64,000 bases of DNA from Lingula anatina (taxonomy: Eukaryota; Brachiopoda; Lingulata; Lingulida; Lingulidae): contig NW_019775387.1 in assembly GCF_001039355.2 (NCBI RefSeq), positions 292,822 through 356,821 of the forward strand, in the 5' to 3' direction. The translations under genes and the position numbers were made by a program. Every line of letters starts with the position of its first letter. The stretch's first letter is position 1. This document shows, in pieces, positions 49,418 through 63,500 of the stretch. The notes beneath the pieces were generated by a model that saw only the letters and a list, made by a program, of their open reading frames with translations, ran no database searches and was not told the origin of the DNA.

Positions 49418-49747
49418 CTAGAGTTCTTTGTGACGTTTAATCAGATCACTTATATATTTTGGAGCTAGATTATAAAATGCAGCACGTGTAAAAAACTCAA
49501 TTCTAGCCCGACCTCGTAACCAGTGCAGCTGCTTTAAAATTGGAGTAATGTGGTAATCTTTAGGCTATAACATTACAAACCGTTTCAAAATATATTCTGA
49601 ATTGTATTTTTTTAATCTTATCATGTGGACATCCATAGAGTACAGGGTTGCAGTTATCCAGCTTAGAAGAGACTAATGCATGTATAACAGCAGCAGCAGA
49701 TGATAAATTCAGATGCTTTCCTAAAGTGCCCATATTCCGAGTGTTGA
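49418..49747 (-). mobile_element. Relic of a non-LTR retrotransposon (reverse transcriptase thumb/C-terminus)
   Basis: Minus-strand translation gives NMGTLGKHLNLSSAAAVIHA, then LVSSKLDNCNPVLYGCPHDK and IKKIQ. After a frame break it gives ITPILKQLHWLRGRARIEFF and LAPKYISDLI. These match the hallmark LVxSRLDYCNSLLYGLPxxxIxxLQ and ITPxLxxLHWLPxxxRIxFK...LxPxYISDLI segments of CR1/L2/jockey-type LINEs. The coding frame is broken (stop/shift between the two blocks) and the catalytic palm is absent, so this is a dead 5'-truncated fragment. Confidence 0.8.
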
Positions 49748-49964
49748 ATAATATTAACAGGACTTGGTAATGTTGGAGATCTATCTATCTCCCCATTGAT
49801 TGTGTAGAATCAAACTATAGCCTACTTTTAATTTTTACATGGGGAGAGTTTATTTGCCACACTAGCACCTATTTACAGCTGGTGGTTCTGTACAAGACCC
49901 TTGTTATGCGGCTGAGTACGGCTGAGTAATAACATAAAAACCGATTTTGCCGGCAAAGAGGCCA

Positions 49965-50125
49965 TTACTGACTAACGGATTGACTTGACTTTGCCAATTT
50001 GACTTGACGGATTCAGCCGAATTGGCATACTAATTAACCGGCCAGCTGTCTTTGCCGACTTAACTAATTGACTGATTAATTTGACTGACTTAGCTGACTA
50101 CCTGACTTGTCAATTAAAAGACTGG
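49965..50125. repeat. Degenerate TTGACT/GACTGA repeat
   Basis: Irregular units of TTGACTTGAC, GACTGACTTAGCTGACT and similar words over about 160 bp. It looks like an old simple repeat and has no coding potential. Confidence 0.55.
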
Positions 50126-50739
50126 CTGGATCCCAATGTAGGCCTATTATATAGAGTGAATAGGCCTATATAATTCTTTGATCTATTGGCCAGAGTTTTG
50201 ACACGTTTGGGTCAAAATTTAATTTTGATAGTTATGTTTCATTTAAGTGGTAATTCTATCACCTAACAGTTGAATTAACGATTGCCAACCTTCTCATTTC
50301 TTTCCATCATTCCATGCATACAGTCCAAGTATAGTTAGGTTTTTTTTTTTTTCAAATTTAAAGACAACGTTACTTTGGTTTTCAACCATCAAAGGGTATT
50401 TTTTGTCAAAAAGGTAAAGCCGGTTTGCTATAGTAATTATAAGTAGGCCTATCAGAGTCAATTGAGAAATCACCTACTTCACCAACAGTGTCGCATCAAA
50501 AGCTTTAAGTGAACAATATAGATTTCAAAATTAACCGAAATCTTTGACTGATTAGCAATATTGGCCTACCTATCCCAAACATGGTAGCCTACGTTGAAAA
50601 AATTGAAACTTCATAATTTGTAAAATCGGTAAGTAAATGAATAAGAATCGAAATTCAAGGCATGCACAAAAATGTAAAGGCTATAGTAGATAAATTAAAC
50701 AAAATTAGAAAATGCAGCCTTTTCTAAAATTACGATATA

Positions 50740-50917
50740 AAAAATATTCTGGTGTTTCGGAGAGCAAACAGTGCCCTTTGATACGGTTTAGAACAATGAT
50801 TTAGCTAGTTAAAACTATAATTTGAAGAGAGGAATACAACTGGTGTGATATATTTTTCAGAAAGTGAAGGGGGGGGGGGGTCAGGACCCCCCTGACCCCC
50901 CTCTAAATCCGCCACTG
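50740..50917. mobile_element. Dispersed element D, copy 2 (left end lost)
   Basis: Shares GGTTTAGAACAATGATTTAGCTAG, a G-tract followed by TCAGGACCCCCCTGACCCCCC, and the CTCTAAATCCGCCACTG terminus with the copy at 18757. The GGATCC left end is missing or diverged. It lies between the orphan exons and LMAN1. Confidence 0.6.
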
Positions 50918-51070
50918 TGATATAGGAGTCACTGTGGGGTGTAGCTGAGACTGATATTCAGGCACATGCAACACGCTGACTAAAGGAAGAGAATGACTTC
51001 CTGGACTTTGAAAAGGAAAAGGTAACAATTTTTAAAGATTCACCCCCTAAAATAAATAAATAAAAATAAA

Positions 51071-51108
51071 TAATAATAATAATTATAATAATAATAATAA
51101 TAATAATT
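51071..51108. repeat. (AAT)n microsatellite, interrupted
   Basis: AAT units broken once by AATTAT, in the AT-rich spacer upstream of LMAN1. Confidence 0.85.
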
Positions 51109-51554
51109 GATAAATTCAATCCGTCACTAATTATGACCTCTATATTTTCTATATAGACCTATTTATGCATTGAGATTAATATTAAACATAGGATTTTGAT
51201 GCAAGTGAAGATTTCAGTCTATTATGGAATTAGAAATTTTACTTCAAAGATGCGCAGAGCAATAAATAAAAACGATTCGTAGTTCGTCTGCTTGTCTCGT
51301 GAACAGGTGCCTTTGACCCATATCCGTTAAATTTCAACCAATAAGATAAAGCCAGGTGAATGTCAGTTTGACCTAATTTACCGCAGTCTGTACAGAACCG
51401 ACGCATTTACTTATCTAATACGATAGACTAAATACCAAATTCCAGGATTTCTTTAACAAACATTGAAAACCTACAGTGCTAATTGTCGCATATTTTGTAA
51501 GATAACTGCAAGCCAGTTACAAAGGTGTTACAGGGCACTTCCGCTGTCAGATGA

Positions 51555-51560
51555 CACGTG
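51555..51560 (+). promoter_or_regulatory. CACGTG palindrome just upstream of the LMAN1 start codon
   Basis: TGACACGTGG lies about 20 nt before the ATG. It contains an E-box and resembles the CCACG half of ER-stress elements; vertebrate LMAN1 is induced by the unfolded-protein response. The lack of a correctly spaced CCAAT makes this a weak call. Confidence 0.2.
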
Positions 51561-51575
51561 GTACAACACTCTAAG

Positions 51576-54500
51576 ATGGCTGTGGGCATGGATGTTGTTT
51601 TGGCCGGCTGCACTCTCATATTCGCTGTTTATTCGGTAACTGCAGAACTACCACGTAAAAAATTTGAATATAAGCTCAGTTTAAAGGGGCCGCATCTTAT
51701 ACAGAGTGATGGGTCAATTCCTTTTTGGACGCACGGTGGAAGTAAGTATTTTGAGCTAAAGGCCGGCTGGACCCTATGGCATATGTTAGATGTTAATCAG
51801 TTGCATACGTGGATAGTGATGTTGCTTGTTTTTACGACAGAATTTGACCTCTTGTGTAAGGTTTTATTCGAGACAAATGTTCGCCCCGTCTCTAAGTGTG
51901 TTTGCTGGTCAGTTTTGCAATTTAACTTGAACTTTAAGTTAAAAAAGGGATATGTGATAGTAGGTGCTGAGCTAGCTGAACAAAATGACTGTGGTATAAC
52001 CAGGCTTAGTTAGCTGGCAGTACAGTATATTGTAATTTCTTTTTATTGCTGTGGTGCATCTATAAATCTTAGATTTAATTTATAGAAGAGGTGTAGCTGT
52101 GATAAGTATAATCAAAGTCCAAAAAATATTATTTATTTCGATATTTTCATTTCCTTGTACTAGTATGTACATTTAGACACAGGAAGGGGGGGGGGTATTA
52201 TCATTAAAATTTTAATAGCTTTTTTCTAAAGGTCCAATGTAAACTTCATCATATGCATTTACCTAAAGTGCAATGTCCAGATTCATTTTTTGCTCAGAAC
52301 ATTTTTGAAATTTTGACTGTACATCTGTCAACAGTCCCCTAGCTTGTGTGATCTCAAAACTACTGTGTTACAGTTTTCAGGCTGAAAAAATGTTTTTCTT
52401 ATGAAGAAATGCATANTGGGACCCTATGGCATATGTTAGATGTTAATCAGTTGCATACGTGGATAGTGATGTTGCTTGTTTTTACGACAGAATTTGACCT
52501 CTTGTGTAAGGTTTTATTCGAGACAAATGTTCGCCCCGTCTCTAAGTGTGTTTGCTGGTCAGTTTTGCAATTTAACTTGAACTTTAAGTTAAAAAAGGGA
52601 TATGTGATAGTAGGTGCTGAGCTAGCTGAACAAAATGACTGTGGTATAACCAGGCTTAGTTAGCTGGCAGTACAGTATATTGTAATTTCTTTTTATTGCT
52701 GTGGTGCATCTATAAATCTTAGATTTAATTTATAGAAGAGGTGTAGCTGTGATAAGTATAATCAAAGTCCAAAAAATATTATTTATTTCGATATTTTCAT
52801 TTCCTTGTACTAGTATGTACATTTAGACACAGGAAGGGGGGGGGGTATTATCATTAAAATTTTAATAGCTTTTTTCTAAAGGTCCAATGTAAACTTCATC
52901 ATATGCATTTACCTAAAGTGCAATGTCCAGATTCATTTTTTGCTCAGAACATTTTTGAAATTTTGACTGTACATCTGTCAACAGTCCCCTAGCTTGTGTG
53001 ATCTCAAAACTACTGTGTTACAGTTTTCAGGCTGAAAAAATGTTTTTCTTATGAAGAAATGCATAGCTGTACTTCTATTTTAAATCCCAATTCTGTATTA
53101 TGGTGTGTATTGGGTTTTACTTACACTTAAATAATTTTCAAATAGCCGATTATCCCTAACTTCTCAGGTTGCGTATGTGCCTTTTTTAGCCTTTAAAGTA
53201 AAATAATTTTAGTATGTAACATTCTTTAAAAATAAAAGCTTATGCAAAGCTGGTTCTTTTTTTACATTTTAGATGCAATTGCTAGTGACCAGTCTATAAG
53301 AGTAACTCCATCTCTTCGAAGTCAAAAAGGTAAAGTATTACATCTATCAGCATACACTTTATTACTGTAGACTCTGATGACATGGAGGAAATCATCTTGA
53401 TATCAGTAGACAAGTTTGTAAGGTCTTTTATAAAAAGCAGTCTTTTAGTGTATGAGATTTTTATTTAATTTTTCTATCAACCCTTAACAATAAAAGTGGT
53501 AGGAAGGATGCTGAAATTTCCTTGTTGAAGAACAAAAGATTACAGAAAAAAAAGAGAAACAGATGAGTGATATTATTGAATTTTTTAGTCTAAAAAGGCT
53601 CTCTCCTTAAACAGGTTTACCACAGAAAGGCCCAGGCCTGTAAAACTGTGCGTCTTTATCTGGTTGTTAGCAATCAGGCTGTACAATCAAATAGCCAGCC
53701 CATCGTTTGAATGAGAACAACTAATGAACTGCTCTGAACAACTGTTCACATATTGGAAATCAATACCCATGTGGCACTAATGTACCTGTTATTTAATCTG
53801 TACACCTGGATAACCTTTTTCTCTGTGTTGTTTGTGTAGGGTGGGTGTGGTCTAAGAATACCAACCCCCATGAGCATTGGGAGGTTGAGGCTACCTTCAG
53901 GATATCGGGCAGAGGAAGAGTTGGAGCTGATGGACTGGTAAGAAGACATGAAAAAACCATAGTAGAATCTACAGAGCTGTAGTGTTTGAACTGCAGTTAT
54001 GATTTGCCATGATATTCTCTACTGAATGATTTACAGAACAGATCTGTGTATTTTATGGATTAATATTGTGTCTGAGGTACTAGCCGCTAAAGGGTAAATG
54101 AAAAATGTGTTGAGTGAAATGATGTGGCACAGCTTGAGTGTGCTCCAGAACGTCAAAAATTTTCAATGTCATAGCATTAATAATTCCTAATTTAAATAAA
54201 TGTTCCTTTGCACATGCTTACCTCTCTGGTCACAATTAGAAAGATATATTTCTATAAATATTTACATTTAATTTATATTTAAATCTGATATCGGTTATGC
54301 AGCTGATAGGGCTTATGCTAATTGTGCACCCTACAGAACTTTGTAAAGAATGCACACAAAAAGCACTGGAGGATCCAGGATTTTGCTGAGGAGGGCACAA
54401 ATATAAAAAATTGGCTTGCTTCATTGGCATATATAAAGTAGTAGACAGGGACCATTTTTTCTGTAGTATCTAGGGCACTGGGTTTGAAAAATTGTTTTGT

Positions 54501-57500
54501 TTTATCACATTACCTTTGTTATACTGTTAACTAAATGGGGGTGGGGGAGGGGGTTTGTGGTCCACTTGGCTCTCCCACTTAAATCTGTCATTGAGTGGGA
54601 CTATGTAATATATTGATATGGTATTACTTCAGGCCATATGGTATACCACACAACAAGGAATGGATGGACCAGTGTTTGGTGGAAAAGACCAGTGGAATGG
54701 TCTCGGAGTATTCTTTGACTCATTTGATAATGATGGCCAAGTAAGTAGGAAACTTTTTAATATATGTTTAATGGTAAACCAGAGGTGAATTGTTTGTTTG
54801 GTGAAGTATGTATCTTGGTTTTTTCTTTTTTAAAGATAGTAAAAGAGTAATTTGAAATTGTTTCTAGAGGTTTAATGAATGGTGAAATGGCATGTCTCAT
54901 AATAAAAAGTAAAGTCTCTTTAAATACAGCTGACTCTTTTAACTGTTGTTGTTTGTTAATTTATACGGTGAATATCATTATATTTCCAGCTTCTGTAGAA
55001 TAGACAGTCTTAAATGTCAGTTGGTAATTAATACTGCATTATTCGAAGGATATATTCCAATGATCTTTAAGAAAAATGTTGCTACATATACTTAATTCAT
55101 GATGTTCAAATGCTTTTTTTATTTGCAGCACAACAACCCCTATGTTATGGTGATGTTGAATGATGGCACTAAACAATACGATCATAATAGGTAACTTTTT
55201 ATTTACTGTTAATCCTCAGATCAGGTGATCAAAGGTGTTACAATCACTTTTATCTCGGTTGCCTTACCTTGATTCACAATTCCACGTAGTATTTTTTTTT
55301 TATTCATTGTAATGACACATATACAGGAAATGGTTTTTATAGTTAAATTAATTCTGGCTGATTTTCCTGATCTCACTCAGAAGGGAAAAAAAGAGATACG
55401 AATGAAACTATTTAAAAGAAATATGCGAAGTGCACAGAGTTGCAACTTGCAAGTTTTGGTTAAACTAAGGATTTGTTCAGCAACTCTTGTGTGCAGTTAC
55501 AGTTCTTGCCATACTGCAATAAAATTATTTTTTTTAAATCCTTATTTTTAAATTTTATTTTTTGACAGTCTATGTCAAGTTGACACCCTGACTGGAATGA
55601 CACATGCACAAAGTGACTGAATTATTGTGATAAATTCATTACTCTAAAATAAGTTTGTGGTTGTGACATTTACAGGGCTGTGCATCTTTTTGTATGATTT
55701 GGTACTAATTGTATGATTCAAGGGTCACCATAGTGCAAAATATTTAATTAAGATGCATTTTAGTATATTCTTTTTCCCTATTTCAGTGATGGTCAGCACC
55801 AGCAACTAGGAGGCTGCCTCAGGGATTTTAGAAACAAACCTTTCCCTGTAAAAGCTAAAATTGAATACTACAAGAATGCCCTTACAGTAAGTTATCTTCT
55901 TTGTACTTACATAAAATTTTCAAGCACGACACCTTCTTTTACTTTTGCACTTTTTGAAGTTATCATATTCGTTTGCTTAAAGTCATAATATCTCTTCGTT
56001 TTGGCCCAAAATACGATTTCCTGGAAAAAACGGCAATTTTCCCGTACTTACCAATGGTCAACGACCCCATTCCTGCATTCAAAGTTAATCCAGGGTTATT
56101 TTCCTAAAAGTACGGTTTTTTGTTAAAATCTCTTAAGAGATTTTAACTGACGGAGCCCTCTCTCTGACATGGCAGTCACGCGATATCGAGCGATAGTTTC
56201 TGGTGACCTACTTAAAACCGCGGGAGAAGCAGACAACAACAACACTATATAACAATATTATAAGATTCGTAAGATATATTCGTCTTATTGCTCAAAATGC
56301 ATTTATATCTACAGTGTGTGCAATTCTGGGCTTTTCGTTATCCGACGCACTGTACAAAAACTCGCAACTTACGTCTGAGGGTTTCCCGCCAATGTTATTT
56401 TGGTCTCGAAAGAACGCGAGAATCCACGTGACACCTAAACGTCATTGGCAACGGATGCACTTGTCGACCGTGAAGAAGGGCATCGAAAGCCCAAGTGACA
56501 AGCACAGATTTTAGTTTTACTACAATAACAGTCGTTTTAGTGGGAAAATGCAATAGAATATATTTCCAGGCGTTGTTTACAATGTATTTCTTGCGGAATT
56601 TTGAATCTCAAAGGAAGAGTTATTATTGCTTTAATTTCTAAAATGAATCAAATTTTTAAAAACTTTTGAATCAACATTTCCGTACAACTTACAATATTTA
56701 TTTTATTTAATTTTTAATTTAATTAATTTTGTTATAATATGTTGAGTTGTTTATTATGTTTGGCATGTACTCTCAAATCCTCAGCCCTTGCTTCATTTGT
56801 TCTTAGTTATCATTATTTTAGTTGAGCATTTACTTGTTTTGGCAAAAATCATTATGTATATTTTTATCAGTATTATTGTGTAAAGTGTCTTGAAAATAAA
56901 AGCTACAGCGAATTATGATGAAAACACTGATTGATTCCCAATATTTATATGTATATAGATATATAGTTGTTATGTTCATGTTAAAATGAAAATTGAAAAG
57001 GGAACTTGTGGTGTCAAGATTTTCAAATTTGCTTACTAGTAATACTAGTATTTCACAATAGAAGGGAGAAATTGTTTAATGTCCATAGGTTGATTCTGTT
57101 ATGAACTGTTTTCAACAGTCTTTATGGGACAGTAGATTGCCTATTTCTCAGAGTAACTCGAATATAACCTGGATGATTATTGCCCCTCACAGTGGCCCAC
57201 AGTATGTCAATTTTTAAAAGGTTAAAGAATGTATGGCTTTTTTTTTCAAAGGAAAATATTAATTTGGTTAAGAGAATTTACAGCTGATCAATTTCTTAAA
57301 TAACATCTTTTGTCAATTTTTTTTCTCTTTTTTAGCTTTCCATCCATAATGGTATGACCAACAATAAGGATGATTATGAAATCTGTGTCAGGGCAGAGAA
57401 TGTAAATCTTCCAAGGAATGGGTACTTTGGTGTCTCAGCAGCCACAGGTGGACTAGCAGGTACTGTAGAACAAGTTAATTATATACAGACATTAGAGTAA

Positions 57501-60500
57501 TTTAGTTCTGATTTGAGTTGCATTTAGAATGATAAGAAATATGGATAGATTTTTTTTCCAAAATAGTCATCACTGTTGGAAGCTTCTGGAAAGCAAGAAC
57601 ATTGTGCTCTAGCTGAAATGAGCGCTTCTTTCAGTTGCAGAATTTTGCTGTTGTCATAGCTTTGCAAATTATAGATTAGTGGACATTGTGATGTTTTGTT
57701 AAATTGGTTTGGACTTTGGAAACAAATTTTGTTGAAATAATTGTTTCATACCTCTAAATAAATCTGAGAATTGTTAAGTTATTAATAAGGGGTTAAGGAA
57801 AAAATTTTGTTTTGAAAGACAAAATTTCAGAAAGTAATCAGTACAAAAATATAGTTTTAATGAAGTAAGCCTATCATGTAGATTTCCATTTATCACAAAA
57901 GCTAGACAATCACATAAAAGAAACTGTCACCTGTTGTGCATTATCTTTATCAGAAAAATGGGATATTGATGTTCTGTGCTGATAAAAGAGTAAATTATGC
58001 GGTGACAGGAATTAGAGAAATTATGTCTGTTGAAATGGTAATGTTACTTGCCGTTATGAAAGGGTAATTATATGGTTAGGCCTTTTATCATGTTTTAACA
58101 CATTTAAGTAATTAACTTGCTTCATATGTGTGGAAAATGATATGTGAAGAAAACATTCGTGTAGTAAAAAATGTCAGTAAATTCTCAAGGGACTTTCTTA
58201 CCAGCTTTACACAAGAGGACTCCTCTATCCGTCTTCCCTTTAGTTAGGACTCCATATGGTTATATTGGGTCCATTGAATCACTAGAAGGGTATTTAAAAC
58301 CAGTGGACCTTCTATTCATATGACCAATAATGGCTGCTTTTCTTAACCTAGCCATACACATAAAAATCTGACATAAGAAATAAATGGGCTGGTTTGATGG
58401 AATAATAGACTAAGATCATTTCTAATTGATTGAAGTAGTGGGTGTTATGAGTGCAGGAGGTATTTTTATCATATCTTTTGAACAATACTTATCATGTGCG
58501 ACTGAATATTAGATATTGTGTAAAAGGGGAGTTTCAGTACAGATTGATAGAAAAGTGAATTGTCCAGAATTGAGTTGCATATAGTTTCACTGTATTTCTG
58601 ATGTTATAATACATTAAAGACAATTGTGTTTTCATCATTGATCTTAGCCTTTGAGAGTGTAAAGTAAGGTAACTAAATAACCATTATTCAAATGTGGATC
58701 ATGATGTGAATTATTATTCCAAAGCTTCCAATTTCTAAAGTTTAACCTGTTCAATTTCTTTTAGGAGCTGTTGGTTTGTAGCATTTTTGTCAGTAGAGAG
58801 TTTCTAATCAAAGTTTTTTTTTTTCATTTGCATATCTCACACATTGCTTGAAGTGTTATATAATTCTTCATCACCATGTTTGCTAATTCAGTAGAACCAT
58901 GCTGTGATATTCAGAGTTTATTATTTTCTGTATACTGAGTGCTGTTGTGTGTTCTGTCCTGCAGAAGCTTCTAAGGGTGGTTTAGTGAACACTGTTGTTG
59001 TTGATGTTGTTGTTAACCTTAATTATCAAATTTCATTATAAACCTTACTAGTCATAATGGTTTTTCAATTTTTGTTGGTAACAAAATTTTTTTTAGTGTG
59101 ATAATTATCTTTGGTTTTTAAAATAACATCAATTTAAACACTGTTGCTGTGTTTCCATAGAGATAATGATGTTATTCTCGCGTAATTTCCTTTGTGTCTC
59201 AAATGGTAGTCTGTATTTAATTTTGCAGTTCACTCATAGATCTAGTGTGAAAAAGTTTATTCAATAACAGTCACATTTTATTAATTTTTTGTCAATTACT
59301 TGAGTAAAATAAGTGTTAACATTTTTAAAAACTTCAGATATCTGATGTGGTAGAGCAGCAGTAGAATTTTTGTTTTTCAACACACATCAATTGGAACAGC
59401 ATATTATCACAATTAACAATGAAATCAGACCTTTGTGGTAGATATATAAGGTGAAAAAAACCCTAGCGTAGTAAATTTTACAGAATCCTTAGAATTAGAT
59501 GACACCTTTTGTATGATTTCATTGTTCAGAGCAGGTTTGTTCTTGAACTGGCACATTGTTTTAATATGCTGAAATCTAATTGGCAGCATAGGACCACTGG
59601 TTCACAAAAATATAGACTGAGTTACTGCCAAACTTATGATTATCTTATTTATCATGTCAGATATCTTGTGTTTTGATTTCATGGTTTCCAGTTTAGATTT
59701 TTTGTCTAGAAGGAAATTTTGCATAATAGCCTTCAACAAGAGAAAAAAATGGAAAGCATCTTTGAGGGGAAAGACATTTTTTATATATTTTTACATTCTT
59801 TTGTAATTGAAATTGTTTTAAGAATGTATTTTCACTGAGTGTAAAACTCGGGCATGGCAAGGTTTTAAAGAAATCATGAAATTAAAATAAAAGGACTTAT
59901 ATATATATATATAGATGGCAGCATACCTATATGTATGATGATATACTGCTAGCACTGCATGCTGCTGCTGTTAGTAAAATGATAGTTTTCACGTTATGTT
60001 ATGTACTTGTACTGCATGAAGTGGTTAAAGAACGGGAAAGCTTGCCTATTAGATTATATTATTAAAATACAGTTTTCTGTCCTGGATTCACGTCAGCAAA
60101 AATAATAAACGTATTTTGTAGTTTGATTTCATTTTTGTAATATAGTTGCTATTAGCAACACTCAGTCTCATACAGACAATATATTCACGCAATCATTTCC
60201 GTTGGCAGGTTTTACTCACTTTTTTCTATCATTGCCTTTCAGATGATCATGACTTGGTGTCATTTATCACCCACTCCATGACAGTGCCAGTGACAGGGGT
60301 ATGCATAATCTATACAACTTCTTTTGGCATGGTTCACCTTTTTTCTGTATAAAATCCTAGATTTATTGTGAAGCTCATTTATTAGTAGAGAGGATATTAT
60401 TAATTATCAAGTAAGAGTATTGGTACTTTCTCTTCAGCTGCATTGTATGACAGAGACTGTGCTGTACTTCAGACCTATCTGCTTTCTCCTATGATTTAAA

Positions 60501-63500
60501 ATGTGAGAAGAGGAATATGCTTTCTCTTGGGGGGGGGGGGGGGGGGGNNNNNNNNNNNNNNNNNNNNNNNNNNNNNNNNNNNNNNNNNNNNNNNNNNNNN
60601 NNNNNNNNNNNNNNNNNNNNNNNNNNNNNNNNNNNNNNNNNNNNNNNNNNNNNNNNNNNNNNNNNNNNNNNNNNNNNNNNNNNNNNNNNNNNNNNNNNNN
60701 NNNNNNNNNNNNNNNNNNNNNNNNNNNNNNNNNNNNNNNNNNNNNNNNNNNNNNNNNNNNNNNNNNNNNNNNNNNNNNNNNNNNNNNNNNNNNNNNNNNN
60801 NNNNNNNNNNNNNNNNNNNNNNNNNNNNNNNTGAATATCTTTGAATTTGGGATACATAATTAAAGATCATATGACATTTTTCTTACAACCTCAAGGCACA
60901 ACCAGAAGGAAAGGTATCTCCAGAAGACAAGAAAAAGTTTGAAACTGAATTTGATGAGTACTGGGAGAAATTACAGAAGGCACAAGAAGAGTAAGACAAG
61001 TTTATGATCACTGAATTAAGAATTATTGATTTTTTTAAAATTTTAAAAGTGTAATTGTGCAACTTTAGAAAAATTTACCAGCATATTTGTTTACATAACT
61101 TATGATGTATGGTATTTTAGGTGCCAAGTTTATGACTTTTCTTAGTATAATTTTTTTCCAATTTATTTTAATTGCAAGTTTCATTGATGATATAGTGAGG
61201 TTGTTGTTGTTTACTTTTTCATTTACTTTACTTTTAGATACAAACAACAGCACCCAGATAAAGCCAGGGAAATGGAGGAGTCACAAGCGGTAAGTGCTGG
61301 TAAAAGATTCTTTAGATGTGTTGATTATTGTTTGAAGTTTTTGTGTAACTGTAACATATCAACTTAATAAATGTTGCCTTATTGATCCTTTAAGAGACGG
61401 TATTGAAAATGGCTTTTGCTTTGTCAGAGTAATATTATCATTATTATTTCATCTAGCCATTTCATGTAAATGAATCTAAGTTGATGGTAAATAAAGTATA
61501 AATCATACATGGAAGGGTGCTTAAATTTTTAATATCATATGTGAAACTCATTTTTTTCAGTATGAGGGTGCTTATGAGAGAGAACTGCGCATGATATTTG
61601 AGGGTCAGAATGGCATCCACAGAGTTATGAATGAGCTGCACAGAAAGGTGGATGAACTGATAGGAAGACAGGCCTCTATCGAGTCCCAGTTGTCAGCTAG
61701 GGTAGGGACACCCCAGTACCAACAGCAGGGACAGCCTGCCCAGCTCCCAGCCTCAGATGGTATGAGAAGACACGAGGTAGACTCTCTACTCAATAGTCAG
61801 AGGGATGTCAGTAACATGATCAACGATGTCAAGTAAGAGCCCACCTGTGCTATGAAATTTTATTTACTGAGGGAGGCTCTCTTATATTGGGTACTTTTTA
61901 TTTACAACAGCTACTAATGATTAAAACATAACGCAAAAAAATATGTTCTTCATTATTTAATGAAAGCTTTAGATTATTGTTTTTTTTTGATGGAGCATCA
62001 GGAATGTGTCAACAAAACTTCGCATTTAGTAAAGAACGCTTGGGGATGTTTGGAGTTTTCTGACATAACATACCCACTTACGACTTGTTTACAAACTTCG
62101 TGACATTTTTCAGGACGCTACCTCTTGTAAACAAGCTGGATTACTCAAAAAAAAAAATTTTTTTCATATTTTTTACTCATGTGGTAAACAGATTTTGTCT
62201 TACAATTTTTTTCAAAATCGCTAGGGCAGAAATGGTGTTTCTGAAATATGAGAGAGTCTCCTTAAGGATTTTTTGAAGCAAAAATCATCTTTATGTGAAA
62301 TAGTGTCTGCATAAAATTGTGTTATCATCATCTTCAGGGTAGAATGGTTTTGTTACTTTGTTCTTTTGTGTAGAGTATACTAGGAGTGTAAACTGTGACT
62401 GAATGTTTATGTTAGGATATTTTCCATTGGCTTTGTATGAATAAAAGAAAGGGTTTTGTTCTAAATGATCCAATTTGTAACCAAAATGTATAAGGCAATT
62501 ATTCTTGTGCCTGAATGTTTTTAAGTGGTGCATTTTTGGAATGACATTTGACAATATTTTTAGGTTTTTAGTAAGTGATATACAGAAGAGGTCTGCACAG
62601 GCACAGGGTCCAGGTGGAGGAGACCCCTTTGCTTCCCAGCAACTCCTACACCAAATCAGAGATAACATGAATGAGCTAAAAACTGATTTACTTTCAAGGC
62701 CTAACCAGGTATGGGTGATCACCTCTCCATTACTTTAGTATTTTGTGGATTGAACTTTTAAAGGCTTCCACAATGAGCCTTACACGTTTATGTAGTCAAA
62801 ATGTTATTTCCTTGGAAATTTTCACTTATTGTATCCAAAACCATTGACAGAGTTATTAATTAGTTAATTCACAGTTATAATTAATAAGTTGTCCATTAAC
62901 TTATTTTTGAGTTTGAAATTTCCGGTATTTGACTCGCTCTCATAATGGAATTAGAGAAAACTCAAAATTTTAAAGGCCTGGGTAAAAATTTGTGAGGGGA
63001 TTTACAGTCCTTGTTTAATATCTGTAAAGCTGTAATGTGCCGTGTGCCTTTAACATGAATTTGAGTCTGTATCTACAAGGTAGATTTAACCGTGGTTAAA
63101 GTTGCTGTGGATTAATTTACATGTTTTAATATAACATATCTTTATATTTGTTTTTGCTTGAAAATACTCTTGAAAAAAGGTGTTTTTTTATATTGTAAAA
63201 CCTAAAAAAGTTGGCTTTATATGAATAAAAGAAAGAATTTTGTACTCTGGAATCAAATTGGCAACCAAAATATATAAGGCAATTATCATTTGTTCCAGGG
63301 TTGTCCACCAGTCCAGGGCGGCTCCTGTCTAACACCAGCCTACTTTTTTATATTCATGGGTGCTCAGTTAGCAATGATGATAGGATATATTGTTTATAGG
63401 TAAGTTTGAAAAATAGTTTAACAATTAAAAATGCTAATGTTTAATTATATCAACCTGTTTCACATTACAATTTAGTTTTTCATTTAGTTGTATTGAATTG

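Larger units (their letters stand above)
48606..51575. other. Spacer upstream of LMAN1
   Basis: Contains two AAT arrays, the LINE relic, the degenerate GACT repeat, an element D copy and the proximal promoter of LMAN1. No further certain exon was found. Confidence 0.5.

Noticed and set aside
51742-52663. Open frames after LMAN1 exon 1 and again after the N
   Set aside because: Read-through into intron 1, duplicated by the assembly artefact.
56203-56514. 103-codon frame inside MITE B copy d
   Set aside because: Lies within a non-coding element interior, has no recognisable domain and no splice context.
60489-60870. Open frames across the N gap
   Set aside because: Composed almost entirely of unknown bases.
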